A DNA stretch of 64,000 nucleotides from Heliocidaris erythrogramma (GCA_025617745.1 CM046869.1:1510823-1574822), one strand, 5' to 3'. Counted from the stretch's first letter, positions 1 through 9,045 are shown. Program-made: numbers and translations. The notes: generated from the letters alone by a model not told the origin.

Positions 1-2936
1 GGAGGAATTAAAGGAAAATAATTAAGTGGTACATTTAAAACATGATTAACTGACAGGGAAGCAGTGTCGATGTGAGCTCCTGAGGCCCTCCAAGCAACTA
101 GTATTTCTGAGTAAAAACACTGAAGAGTTGTGAAGTATTTCGGGTCTAAATCAATAAAACATAATTGAGAATCAAAATTTAGACCCCTATAATTCTTTAG
201 ATTGAGAGAGCACAATAAATAGGCCGGGTGAGTGCATTGGTTAAGAAAACGTTGTAAAAAACAAAAACGAAAAGTATAAACTCGTGCTTGGAGAAAAGCT
301 AAACCAAGTCCACCATTACCGGGTTCACTGAATAAGATTTGTTTCTTAATAAGATGCCGTTTGTTAGACCAAACAAAATTGACTAACATGTCTTGGAGTT
401 CATTGAGTGTGTGATGGGGGACCGATAGGGTCGCCAAAAAATGAAAAACTTTTGTAGCGGCTAATTGGTTAGCTACAAGAACCTTGCCTTTAAAAGACAG
501 ATAATTAGAAAGAGGGGTCCACCGAGAAAGTGTTTTCTTTAGTTTATTTTTACAAATCGTCCAATTTTGCTGATTATATATATTAGTATTACCTAAGTGA
601 ACTCCAAGAAAAGTTAGTCCTTCAGTACTCCACTGGCAGCCAAGTGGTTTTTCACTTCGCCTGGACCATGAACCAGCCCACAGGCCTTTTGACTTACTGT
701 AATTTAAACAAGCATTAGAAGACTTACTGTAGGTATTATAAACATCCTGAATAATATTAAAACCAATATTAGAAGATAAAAATATCATTACATCATCCGC
801 ATATGCAGATACAGAAACATTCAAATTGACTTTAGGTATTTTGAAATTACATTGTACTAAATTTTGTCTAAGTAAATGGAGAAAAGGTTCAAGTGCTATT
901 GAGTATAGCATGCCCGACAGAGGGCATCCTTGACGAATTCCCTTTTGGAAACAGAAAGGCGCGGTTAGAGAACCGCATACTTTAACAAAGCTTTCTGCAT
1001 GACAATACAATAATTTGACACTAGATATGAAAGAGTCCCCAAACCCCATTGCCTTCATTGTATCAAAAAGATATTCATGGGATACATTATCAAAAGCTTT
1101 CTTTTGATCGAGATTGACCACAGCAAGAGGGACATCAGCAGAATTTGCATAATGAATAATGTCTCTTACTAAAATTATGTTATCATAAATGGTACGACCC
1201 GGAATACAATATGTTTGGTCCTCATGAATTACACTCCCAATGCATAGTTTCAGTCTATTGGCAAGTGTTTTTGCAAAAATCTTATAGTCAACGTTTAGGA
1301 GGGAGACAGGACGCCAGTTGGTAATATCGGCGAGATCTCCCTTTTTTGGTATCAAACTAATAATGGCTCTACGAAAAGAACGTGGTAGACTACCACATAA
1401 ACTAGAATATTGTAAGACTTCAAAAAAATCATTCTTAAGTGTGGGCCAGAAAATTTGGTAAAATTCTGTAGTAAGGCCATCCATACCCGGTGTTTTACTT
1501 TTTCCTAGTTGTTTAACAGCTTGTGTTAATTCTTCTAATGAGAAAGGCGTATCGAGGTCTTTCTGTTCTTCTTGTTCCAGACATTTAATGTTGGATAGAA
1601 ATTCAGCAGAATTATTATCAATGGGAGAAAAGCTATAAAGTTCCTTGTAAAAAGAGTATACATGGTTTTTAATTTCATTTTCGTTTTCTGTGATATGACC
1701 CGAAGGGAGACGGATACGAGATATTCTTTTCCGTGATGAGTTCGACTTCTCTAAATTATAAAAGAAGGATGAGCTTGTATCAATCTCTTGAATTAGTTTA
1801 AAGCGTGATCTAATCAGAGCTCCCTTCGCATCATGTTTTAATAAATTATTAAGTTCATTTCTGTTTCTATTTATTTCTTGTTTTGTGTCACTTGACAAAC
1901 TTGAGAGAGATTGGAGCTTTTCAATGGTGTTGTTAATGTTCAAAAGGGCTGCCCGTTTTTCATTAGCCATCTTTTTTCCATACATCTGAGCAATTTTTTT
2001 GATTTTGGATTTACCTGCATCCCACCACATCAAAATATTTACATATTCATGTTTGTGTAGCCTCCAATCGCTCCAAAAAAGTAATATGATATTTCTAAAA
2101 TTCTCATCTTCAAGTAGAGAGTTGTTGAAATGCCAGTAGGCACTGCCCCTGGGTTTTTGGTGGGGAGGTTTTAATTCTAAGTACCCTGCATCATGGTCAG
2201 AAAGAGAGCATGGTAAAATACTGCATTTGTGAAAAGATGGTATGAGACTAACAGGCAGATAAAAGCGATCTAGTCTGGCTCGTGAGACGCCATGAATATT
2301 GCTTGGGTTGGTCCGATGCCAAGTATAGGCTTTTTGGGAGGGATTGAATCTGCGCCATGCATCGCATAGGGAAAAATGTTCAATCGTATTATCAAGATTT
2401 GTAGAAATTTTAGGTCTATGTTCTTTTGGCATGCTCAGGCGATCAAGCGCTGGATTAAGGGTACAATTAAAATCTCCCCCTAACACAATAGTGCCATTAT
2501 TTATTGTACGTAAATGAGCATGAAGTGATTTAATGGCTATTAGGGCATGATTATCATCATGTGGTATCAAAATATTATACAAGTGATAAAAGGTATCATC
2601 AATGCTAATCTTTGAGTATAAAACATGACTATCAACTATAGCAAAGCTATCAAACGAGCCAACCAAGTTCTTCTTCACAAGTGTTGTTATGCCGGATCCT
2701 CGTGAGGTACCGGCAGTGCAATTTACATGATATGATTTCCATAAGTTCCAACAAGAAGAACGTGGCGTTAAATTATAAGTTTCTTGCAGAAAAATAATAT
2801 CAGGTTTGAGAGCAATATTGTCAATATATGAATGTATGGAGGCGTTTTTCGCTGAACTAGAACATCCTCCTGTGTTCAGCGTGAGGAATGACAAAGTCAT
2901 TACGAGGGAGAGAGTATGCAGGGCCATATAAAACAT
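1..2936 (-). CDS. LINE ORF2 (endonuclease-reverse transcriptase), L1/Tx1-like, truncated by window edge
   Basis: This is the second ORF of a non-LTR retrotransposon. The frame opens with ATG at 2936, nine bases after the ORF1 stop, and I found no stop before the left edge, so at least 978 codons are present and the C-terminus lies outside. The N-terminus is an APE-type endonuclease: DIIFLQETY (about residue 47 on), GGDFNCTLNP and the closing SDHD motif (near 2190-2210). The reverse transcriptase follows, with LDQKKAFDNVSHEYL at about 1120-1070 and the catalytic box SAYADDVMI at 803-792, all in one frame. The product nicks target DNA and copies element RNA into it. DQxKAFD and the YADD context resemble the L1/Tx1 group; that clade call is inference. 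No break was seen in the segments translated, so the copy may be recent. Confidence 0.9.
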   Translation of the reverse strand, partial: MFYMALHTLSLVMTLSFLTLNTGGCSSSAKNASIHSYIDNIALKPDIIFLQETYNLTPRSSCWNLWKSYHVNCTAGTSRGSGITTLVKKNLVGSFDSFAIVDSHVLYSKISIDDTFYHLYNILIPHDDNHALIAIKSLHAHLRTINNGTIVLGGDFNCTLNPALDRLSMPKEHRPKISTNLDNTIEHFSLCDAWRRFNPSQKAYTWHRTNPSNIHGVSRARLDRFYLPVSLIPSFHKCSILPCSLSDHDAGYLELKPPHQKPRGSAYWHFNNSLLEDENFRNIILLFWSDWRLHKHEYVNILMWWDAGKSKIKKIAQMYGKKMANEKRAALLNINNTIEKLQSLSSLSSDTKQEINRNRNELNNLLKHDAKGALIRSRFKLIQEIDTSSSFFYNLEKSNSSRKRISRIRLPSGHITENENEIKNHVYSFYKELYSFSPIDNNSAEFLSNIKCLEQEEQKDLDTPFSLEELTQAVKQLGKSKTPGMDGLTTEFYQIFWPTLKNDFFEVLQYSSLCGSLPRSFRRAIISLIPKKGDLADITNWRPVSLLNVDYKIFAKTLANRLKLCIGSVIHEDQTYCIPGRTIYDNIILVRDIIHYANSADVPLAVVNLDQKKAFDNVSHEYLFDTMKAMGFGDSFISSVKLLYCHAESFVKVCGSLTAPFCFQKGIRQGCPLSGMLYSIALEPFLHLLRQNLVQCNFKIPKVNLNVSVSAYADDVMIFLSSNIGFNIIQDVYNTYSKSSNACLNYSKSKGLWAGSWSRRSEKPLGCQWSTEGLTFLGVHLGNTNIYNQQNWTICKNKLKKTLSRWTPLSNYLSFKGKVLVANQLAATKVFHFLATLSVPHHTLNELQDMLVNFVWSNKRHLIKKQILFSEPGNGGLGLAFLQARVYTFRFCFLQRFLNQCTHPAYLLCSLNLKNYRGLNFDSQLCFIDLDPKYFTTLQCFYSEILVAWRASGAHIDTASLSVNHVLNVPLNYFPLIP

Positions 2937-2944
2937 GTTGAAAA

Positions 2945-4363
2945 TTAGGCACACTCTTCTAATTTCTTGATTAATTTTTGTACCCGCTGTTGAGTACTTT
3001 TCTTAAAAACTGGACTATTCCGTAAAGGGATCAATTGTCTTACAAGGCCAGGTACATTCGAAGTAAATTTCCGGGCAATTTCAACAGGTTTTTTCCTTGC
3101 CTTGACCACCTTAAGGAACTTCAACAAATCCTTGTCAGACAAAGGGCCCTGACTCGATGGAAAAGACGACGCCCACTCAGCTGAATCATCATCAGTCGAC
3201 TGGGCGTCATCCCACATCGAAGAAGGGGTGGATGGAGTAGGTGAGGATGGAGATGGGGAGGACAGGATGACAGGGGAGGATGGGGTACCCAATATTCTCG
3301 GTGTAGAAGGGGGTGTTTTCCGAACTTTACGTGGTGGTGTAAGCGAAGTGAGGGGGGTAAAAGTGGGAGAAGCTGTAGGGGTTTTTGTGGGAGTTCTTTT
3401 TCTTTTGGCAACAATGTCCGAGAAAAGTCTAGTGGGGGGTGGTGGAGTTGGCAATGATTGTTCTGGGGCATTTTGGGATTTAGAAAAACCGGTCTTATTT
3501 GTTTCGGAAACCATCCGGGGACTTTCAGTTTGGGCGTGGTGGGAAGGCCCTTCAGAGGGGATGTTCTGTACTGGGGCAGACTCAACTGTTTTAGGCTCAG
3601 TTTGCGTGACTTGTGGTTTTAAGCCCTTGGGGTGGTGTTTTGGGCCAACTTTGCCCCTTTCCGAGACTCTCTCGCTCTGTCTTTGACGGTCTGTCTTTTT
3701 GCAAGACCGGCTAAGATGGCCCACTTCTCCGCATTCAAAACAGCGCACCTCGTCCGTCGAGACAAAAACACGATAGTTCACACCTTCATGAGTGAAATCA
3801 AGATGGGCAGGTGGGGTAACATTAGGAGTAATAAGCACCTGAACCTGTCGCCGGAAGGACATGATATGTGAAAAGGCCTTATCTTTGAAGCCTAAAGGAA
3901 TGGAACGAACTTGTGATACAACCTTGCAAAAAGCAGCAATTTGTTTCACTAATATGTCATTGGGTATTTCAGTGTAAACATTCGAGAGAGTCAAACGGGT
4001 TGTGGGCAATGTAAGCGGTGACACCTCAATAAACGTGTTCTGAAAAGTGAAGCCTTTGTCTACAGCATCTTGGACCGCCGCGCGAGAATTCAAATAGATT
4101 GCAATTCTCTGTTGGCTGATCCGAGATGCCGAGACAATACAGTCGGCTGGTACACATGAGCTAGCAAATTCCTTTACATATTCATGAATTGAAAAAGTCG
4201 GTGTCGAAACAAAAGAAATTCCATTCTTTCGACTGACTCGAGAAGGCAGAACGCCCGAGTGTTGCCTCGCCGATTGTTGGGCTGAGGTCCCGGGAAGATC
4301 CCGTGCCTCCAGCCCAGCATCAGCAGCCATGGCCACCTTACACAGAGACAAGAAACACAACAC
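2945..4363 (-). CDS. LINE ORF1 protein with CCHC zinc knuckle
   Basis: This is the first ORF of the same LINE, 472 codons as an open frame. The likely true start is the second methionine (codon 12, first base 4330), because its context GCCATGG is a strong Kozak match while the upstream ATG has none. A CX2CX4HX4C zinc knuckle lies at residues 208-221 (CFECGEVGHLSRSC). It follows a folded N-terminal region of about 200 residues and precedes a long Ser/Pro/Thr-rich low-complexity tail that ends in a basic C-terminus. ORF1 proteins of this kind bind element RNA and form the ribonucleoprotein with ORF2. ORF2 begins nine bases downstream in another frame, so it probably depends on reinitiation. I would not name the clade from ORF1 alone. 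Confidence 0.88.
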   Translation of the reverse strand: MLCFLSLCKVAMAADAGLEARDLPGTSAQQSARQHSGVLPSRVSRKNGISFVSTPTFSIHEYVKEFASSCVPADCIVSASRISQQRIAIYLNSRAAVQDAVDKGFTFQNTFIEVSPLTLPTTRLTLSNVYTEIPNDILVKQIAAFCKVVSQVRSIPLGFKDKAFSHIMSFRRQVQVLITPNVTPPAHLDFTHEGVNYRVFVSTDEVRCFECGEVGHLSRSCKKTDRQRQSERVSERGKVGPKHHPKGLKPQVTQTEPKTVESAPVQNIPSEGPSHHAQTESPRMVSETNKTGFSKSQNAPEQSLPTPPPPTRLFSDIVAKRKRTPTKTPTASPTFTPLTSLTPPRKVRKTPPSTPRILGTPSSPVILSSPSPSSPTPSTPSSMWDDAQSTDDDSAEWASSFPSSQGPLSDKDLLKFLKVVKARKKPVEIARKFTSNVPGLVRQLIPLRNSPVFKKSTQQRVQKLIKKLEECA

Positions 4364-4540
4364 TTAAAATTACACAATTTTACATAAAATAAGAACCCAA
4401 TAATGGTGGACTAAACTGGTTTTGTCTTAAGTAATGACTATACACACACTTATCACAACAAATAGGACCAGAAAGGGTCTAACAAACGGTTTTTAAGCGA
4501 AAACTTACGGAGCTCACACTAGACACGTCCTTCCACTAAG
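4364..4540 (-). other. Probable 5' UTR of the L1/Tx1-like LINE
   Basis: This is the sequence between the ORF1 start and a long purine tract. It has no coding potential and should hold the internal promoter and 5' end of the element. The 5' boundary is not fixed, because no target duplication could be compared. Confidence 0.4.
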
Positions 4541-4705
4541 AAGAAGAAGAAGAAGAAGAAAAAAAGATGAAAAAAAAATGAAAAAGGAGGGGAGATAAGA
4601 AAAGAAACGAAAGAAGAAAGTGAGGGAGAGAGAGAAAAAAAAAGAAACAAGGGAAGGGAACAAAAGCAAAGTACAAAAAGGAAGGAGAAAGAAAGAAGCA
4701 TTACA
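4533..4705. repeat. Purine-rich (GAA/GGGA) low-complexity tract
   Basis: There is an AAG triplet run near 4540-4565 followed by about 150 bases of almost pure A/G on the plus strand. It separates the LINE 5' end from the PLE fragment. The translated frames through it are artefacts of composition. Confidence 0.85.
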
Positions 4706-4708
4706 AAA

Positions 4709-5100
4709 TTACGAAGAAGGAAATGAACGGAAACTGGCATTGGTACCATGAGGTTGGAGCGTGCCAAGCTGAAAGATGATCCTTTCCTCCTGGATCTTCC
4801 TTTCATTATCTATTACCCAGCACTGCTTAAGGTCACAAACTTTGAGATCGTTGATCGTGTGATTAGCAAGATTGAAGTGTTGGGCAACAGGGAGACCACT
4901 AGTGTTGAGGCGAATCGAACGAAGATGCTCCGTCACTCGATCAGCCAGTCTCCGTTTCGTCTCCCCTACGTACAACTTTCTGCACGAAATGCAAGTTATG
5001 CAAAATATAATGTTTGTACAAGTGCAGGAGAAAGTTTTGGTCACATTCCATGATCCCTTAGGTCCAGTGATGGTGGTGGCATCCGTTACATGAGAATTGT
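4709..5100 (-). pseudogene. Penelope-like element, GIY-YIG endonuclease fragment
   Basis: An open frame of 111 residues (5044-4709) encodes the GIY-YIG nuclease domain typical of PLE polyproteins. The segment NIIFCITCISCRKLYVGETK carries the paired Cys residues and the YVGET core; RLADRVTEHL follows and a HFNLANHTI segment lies near its end. The domain cuts target DNA during PLE retrotransposition. The reverse transcriptase part is absent here but a PLE RT fragment on the same strand lies at 6450-6960, beyond a DIRS insertion. The two may be halves of one element, although the RT thumb and YxDD region are missing between them. It is a dead fragment. Confidence 0.8.
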
Positions 5101-5455
5101 AAAATCACCACTGATTTTCTTATTTACTATATAAATCTATATACCTACCTATTATGCTAGTAGCTTGACTACGCGAACCCCTTCGAGAACTTAACACAAA
5201 TGAGTCACAATATTGTGCGCACCCCCGTAATCCTATTGTTCCCCTTCTCCACTCACGCGCGGCAACACGCAACGGCCATCTTCCTCTTTTGCGAGCAACC
5301 CCAAGTAGAAACATGTTGCTTGCAAGGTGAGGGGAAGGAGGGAGGGTCATAGGTAGGTATATAGATTTATATAGTAAATAAGAAAATCAGTGCTGATTTT
5401 ACAAATTTACTGTAATAAATCATATATACCGACCTATTATGCTAGTCCAGCGCCA
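5100..5455 (-). repeat. DIRS element terminal inverted repeat and internal complementary region
   Basis: A perfect inverted repeat of about 43 bp lies at 5109-5151 and 5350-5392 (core ATAGGTAGGTATATAGATTT). The word ACCTATTATGCTAGT is also present in direct orientation near 5145 and 5433. Around 5380-5410 the inverted copy abuts a diverged direct copy through an AAAATCAGC/ACTGATTTT palindrome. DIRS retroelements carry inverted termini and an internal complementary region made of both termini joined; these repeats sit immediately downstream of the tyrosine recombinase, where that region is expected. The assignment is by structure and position. Confidence 0.65.
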
Positions 5456-5509
5456 GCCAAAGACCGGGAGGCATGTTTCAAGAGCAGAAGGGTACAGGAT
5501 TACAAAGAA

Positions 5510-6457
5510 GACACAGCGGCCTTCAAGGTGGCTGACGCAAAAATAGCCTCACCTGCAGGGACATCCCTAGCAAGAAATGAAGGAATTGGACGAACGCCAA
5601 TAAGCAGCCTTCAAAATATCATCAAGCGCCACACCTTGAAACAGAGCCCAAGAAGTGCTGACACTACGAGTGTCATGAGCATGAGGCTTACTGTCAGACA
5701 AAAGAGCCTCTGTGCCAGCAGCCCTAATAGCCTCGACAATCCATCTAGAAATGGAATCAAGAGAAGCAGGAGAAAAAGGCTTTCGAGTGATCAGGAACAA
5801 CTGATCATCCTTACGATAAGACTTAGTCTTATCAATATACCATTTGAGAGCCCTAACAGGACACCAAACCTTATCCTCGCGCACTGACGAAAATTCAGAA
5901 AGCTGACAAAGAAAAATATCAACAGAGGAAGCCGTTTGATTCTTGGCAAAGAAAGAAGCCTTAGGAATCAATCTAACACCTTTTTTCCCCCAGCAAACAT
6001 GACCAGGAGTAAGACAGAGGGCATGAAGGGTACTGCGCCTCTGCCCAGAGGCAATGGCTACCAAGAAGAACGTCTTAACCGCAAGATGGTGAAACGAAGC
6101 TTCACCTAACGGCTCAAAAGGAGGCTTTGCCAGGGCTTCTAAGACCTAAGGCAAACTCCAAGACGGGACTAACTTAGAACGAGGAGGACGTTTCAGAAAG
6201 AAAGACCGAAGCAAACCACTCAACAGCGGGGAATTAGAAATCCCCGAACCATCTGAGGACCCCGAATGAATGGCCCCGATCGCCGATCGGTAGCCTCGGA
6301 CAGTAGAGATGGATATCCCTTTGTCAAATAGCGAGATTAGAAAATCCGCAATTGAACCAATAGGAGCCTTAGACCGGGTTTGATTTCGCTCTTTACACCA
6401 AAGGAAAAAGACCGAAATACGGGAAATATAAATTTCCCTAGTAGAAACTCTACGACA
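5510..6457 (-). pseudogene. DIRS-type tyrosine recombinase, broken
   Basis: Reading on the minus strand from about 6457, the product begins MSRVSTREIYISRISVFFLW and continues through STVRGYRSAIGAIHS, as in the N-terminal domain of DIRS recombinases. The catalytic part includes AIASGQRRSTLHAL (first catalytic Arg), HAHDTRSVSTSWAL (His/Arg box) and DDILKAAYWRSSNSF. The enzyme would integrate a circular DIRS DNA by site-specific recombination. The frame has an in-frame TAG at about 6148 and a frameshift near 5567, exactly where the nucleophilic Tyr is expected. ARDVPAGEAIFASATLKAA resumes in the next frame and stops at about 5515. The copy is therefore dead. Gag and RT/RNase H of DIRS are not in the window. 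Confidence 0.85.
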
Positions 6458-6960
6458 TTAAAAAGTCTGCGGCTCTATCAGAGAGACCCGACTGTCTTGC
6501 AGATTCCCCGACAGGGGCCAAGCAGTCAAGTGAAGGTATGTTAGTATACAATGCCGAAACATCCATGGTGAAGAGGAAGTGATCCATACCCTGTGGTAGA
6601 GTGATGTTCTGTACACGTCGAATAGCATCTGACGAATCCCTCACATATGTAGGTAGTGACTTCACCAGAGGGGAGAAAATGCTATCGAGATATCGGCTAA
6701 TGAGTTCAGTCGGACAACCGATTGTCGAAACAATAGGTCTCACTGGGTTGCCCTGCTTATGTGTCTTAGGCAGCAAATAGAACGTAGAGAGTTTAGGGTT
6801 CCTTTGAATTTAGATTAGTAGCGCTTGGCGGTAGATGTTCATTCTCGATGAGATCCCGTACGGTGTCTTTCACTATATTTGTTGCTGCTCCTCTGTAGGG
6901 CATGTAGGGTTTACATCGAGCTGGGTGTAGAAAGTACCACCGTTCAGCTGAACGCTTGTT
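6450..6960 (-). pseudogene. Penelope-like element, reverse transcriptase fragment
   Basis: The fragment covers the start of a PLE reverse transcriptase. The first block (about 6955-6890) includes GGTFYTQLDVNPT. VRDLIENEHLPP and then FYLLPKTHKQGNPVRPIVST follow after small frame shifts, and then the motif A segment FTMDVSALYTNIP, whose Asp is a catalytic residue. The frame is cut at 6455 by the DIRS sequence before the YxDD box, so it cannot encode an active enzyme. The LPKTHK...RPIVS arrangement is characteristic of PLEs rather than LINEs. The GIY-YIG piece at 4709-5100 lies on the same strand beyond the DIRS insertion. Confidence 0.85.
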
Positions 6961-7137
6961 GTTTTGACAATAATTGACAATAATTACGCACTATGCACTA
7001 ACTATATCCTTGGTGCATTTTTTGTACTTGGCATCATTTCCTGAAGAAGCCTTATAGGCGAAATATTTAACCATTTGTGTCTAACGGAGTAATTTATTCT
7101 GTGTGTCTCTCTCTCCCTATATATATATGCATATATA
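6961..7137. other. Spacer between PLEs with a hammerhead-like core remnant
   Basis: There is no coding signal. Plus-strand 7041-7067 reads CCTGAAGAAGCC...GGCGAAAT, which looks like a hammerhead core with a GCC/GGC stem II, but it has an extra A and no flanking stem I could be drawn. It is probably leftover PLE terminal sequence. Confidence 0.3.
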
Positions 7138-7475
7138 TAATTTAAAGTAAGATAAAGTTCACTCCGAGAATAAAGACATAGTAGATATCCGTAGGTTTGC
7201 TTCCACAAGCGCTTTCGTTTAATTCTTCAGGTGGAATGATTAACCTGTTAGTTACATGCGTTTATATATCGTACAAATAGAAGTTACAAACATTTTACAA
7301 GTCTTTCAAATCTCCGTTGTTAAAGTTAGGGGATCTGTTCAATGGACGGATAGTTGCTGGTAGAAGAAAGCTAGAAAAATGAGTTGTGATAGCATGGAGG
7401 ATGTTGAATAATTGGCCTGGTGAGCGGGGGAAGAAGGATTATGGCATTTGGAGTCAATGGAACAGTGAATTATTG
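7138..7475 (-). repeat. PLE left inverted arm
   Basis: Reverse complement of 8671-9008 with only scattered mismatches (for example GTGAATTATTG against GTGGATTATTG at the inner end). It begins TAATTTAAAGTAAGATAAAG at the outer end. It contains a minus-strand copy of the hammerhead-like motif (7201-7236). Confidence 0.9.
7201..7236 (-). ncRNA. Candidate hammerhead ribozyme, left-arm copy
   Basis: Exact reverse-complement copy of the 8910-8945 motif in the left arm, with the same core and stem I. A transcript of the element from either side would therefore carry the motif. Confidence 0.48.
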
Positions 7476-7514
7476 TTGCCTAAAAGAAGAACATTTCATT
7501 AATAAATTTAAACC

Positions 7515-8383
7515 ACAGACACCCACCAATATTTGCATTTTAAATCTTGTCACCCTAAGCAGTGTAAAAATAATGTCCCGTATAATTTAGCTATGAGAAT
7601 ATGTACAATTGTATCCGATGAAGAAACTAAAGAGAAACGGTTGGAAGAACTAAAGCATATCGTTTTGATTAGACATTACCCTAAGGAAATTATTACAACC
7701 GGTATTTCTAAGGCAAATGCACTCAGTAAGCAAGAGTTGATGTCTAAAAAAGAAAGAAATGAAGAGGAGATAGTTCCATTTGTCCACACATTCAACCCAA
7801 ATAACACAAACATGTTTCAAATTATTCATGATTCGTTGCCTCTCATCAAGACCGATGAAACCTGAAAGCAGTCTCTGAAAATGTAAAAGTTATATCAAGC
7901 AACCGACAAAGCCCTAATCTGAAACAAATATTAACCACAGCCAGATTTTCCCGAAACAACAATTCAAAAGGTGGGGTGAAAAGATGCGACGACAAAAGAT
8001 GCAAAACCTGCCCCCATGTGGAAGTGACAAATAGAATCAACATTGGAATAAACAACACGGAGTTTTTAATTAAATTTCCATTTACATGTCAAACAAAAAA
8101 CTTGATTTATTGTATAACGTGTCAAGGATGTAAAGAACAATATATTGGTGAAACAGGAGATGTGCTTCTAACAGAGTAAGGGTTCATCGTCAACAAATAA
8201 GACAGAAAGAATACAGACAACTAAAATTGAGTGAACATATAGAAAGGTGTGCTCGTTCCGTAGAACCCAATTTCTTAATTACACCTTTTTATAAAATGAA
8301 TGATGATGACAAAACTAAACGTTGCCTAAAAGAAGAACATTTCATTAATAAATTTAAACCTTCACTGAACGCTATATGAATTG
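7515..8383 (+). pseudogene. PLE C-terminal half: RT thumb region and GIY-YIG nuclease, frameshifted
   Basis: The first segment (7533-7862) contains SCHPKQCKNNVPYNLAMRIC and ends near TFNPNNTNMF, a standard PLE connector. The frame then shifts near 7865, and GGVKRCDDKRCKTCPHV carries the paired Cys motif. NLIYCITCQGCKEQYIGETG is the GIY-YIG core. A second frameshift near 8165-8178 leads into VRVHRQQIRQKEYRQL, then KEEHFINKFKPSLNAI and a stop at about 8380. Two frameshifts and a missing RT palm make this a pseudogene. The YIGET core differs from the YVGRT core of the PLE at 27.6-28.6 kb, so at least two PLE lineages are present. Confidence 0.85.
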
Positions 8384-8670
8384 CTGTTCCTTACTCTAAC
8401 TACCACATAGTATACAGTGTATATTATATTATATAATGTTGCATGTACTATTATGTGTATATACATTCAACAGTCAATCTTGTAGAATCCTTACCATGTT
8501 CCTTGACTGCATTTTACACGAAGGGTCTTTATGTATCATATTAACTTAAGAAATGCGTCAGACTATTTAATTTCGAAGTCTACATACTCTTTTATCTCAG
8601 AATAACCAAACAAGTCTATACCCGGTTTAAGCTATTGTAATCACTCTACTCTATTGTGTACTGTGCCAAA

Positions 8671-9008
8671 CAATAATCCACTGTTCCATTGACTCCAAAT
8701 GCCATAATCCTTCTTCCCCCGCTCACCAGGCCAATTATTCAACATCCTCCATGCTATCACAACTCATTCTTCTAGCTTTCATCTACCAGCAACTATCCGT
8801 CCATTGAATAGATCTCCTAACTTTAACAACGGAGATTTGAAAGACTTGTAAAATGTTTGTAACTTCTATTTGTACGATATATAAACGCATGTAACTAACA
8901 GGTTAATCATTCCACCTGAAGAATTAAACGAAAGCGCTTGTGGAAGCAAACCTACGGATATCTACTATGTCTTTATTCCCGGAGGGAACTTTATCTTACT
9001 TTAAATTA
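8671..9008 (+). repeat. PLE right inverted arm
   Basis: Partner of 7138-7475, same length, ending CTTACTTTAAATTA. It follows about 290 bp of AT-rich 3' untranslated PLE sequence. It contains the plus-strand hammerhead-like motif at 8910-8945. Confidence 0.9.
8910..8945 (+). ncRNA. Candidate hammerhead ribozyme in PLE right arm
   Basis: The order is TTCCAC (stem I, 5' side), CTGAAGA (core CUGANGA; position 7 is the variable one), ATTAAAC, GAAA, GCGCTT, then GTGGAA (stem I, 3' side, exact complement of TTCCAC). Around the expected cleavage site, AGCGCT is a palindrome that would form a 3-bp stem III and leaves U as residue 17. Short palindromic stem III helices are known in PLE and newt hammerheads that act as dimers. 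Stem II is not evident in the 7-nt segment, which is the main weakness. Self-cleavage is inferred only. Confidence 0.5.
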
Positions 9009-9045
9009 TTTTTTCTATACGTTCTCCCATCTACATTTCTTTACA

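Larger units (their letters stand above)
7138..9008 (+). mobile_element. Penelope-like element with 338-bp inverted terminal arms
   Basis: Two near-identical inverted arms (7138-7475 and 8671-9008, both 338 bp) flank a 5'-truncated PLE coding segment on the plus strand. PLEs are known to carry terminal repeats in direct or inverted orientation, generated by their replication through template switching. Inside the left arm boundary, 40 bp (7475-7514) repeat the end of the coding region (8321-8360) in direct orientation. Outside lie AT-rich microsatellites. The element lacks its RT and is not autonomous. Confidence 0.85.

Noticed and set aside
3121-3871. Open frames on both strands over the LINE ORF1 tail
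   Set aside because: They overlap the Pro/Ser/Thr-rich part of ORF1 in other frames; composition alone keeps them open.
4519-4806. 95-codon minus frame with a Phe/Ser/Leu-rich sequence
   Set aside because: It is the translation of the purine tract, not a membrane protein.
7041-7067. Third hammerhead ribozyme
   Set aside because: The core and a GCC/GGC stem II are present, but an extra A follows the core and no stem I pairs around it; kept only as a remnant.
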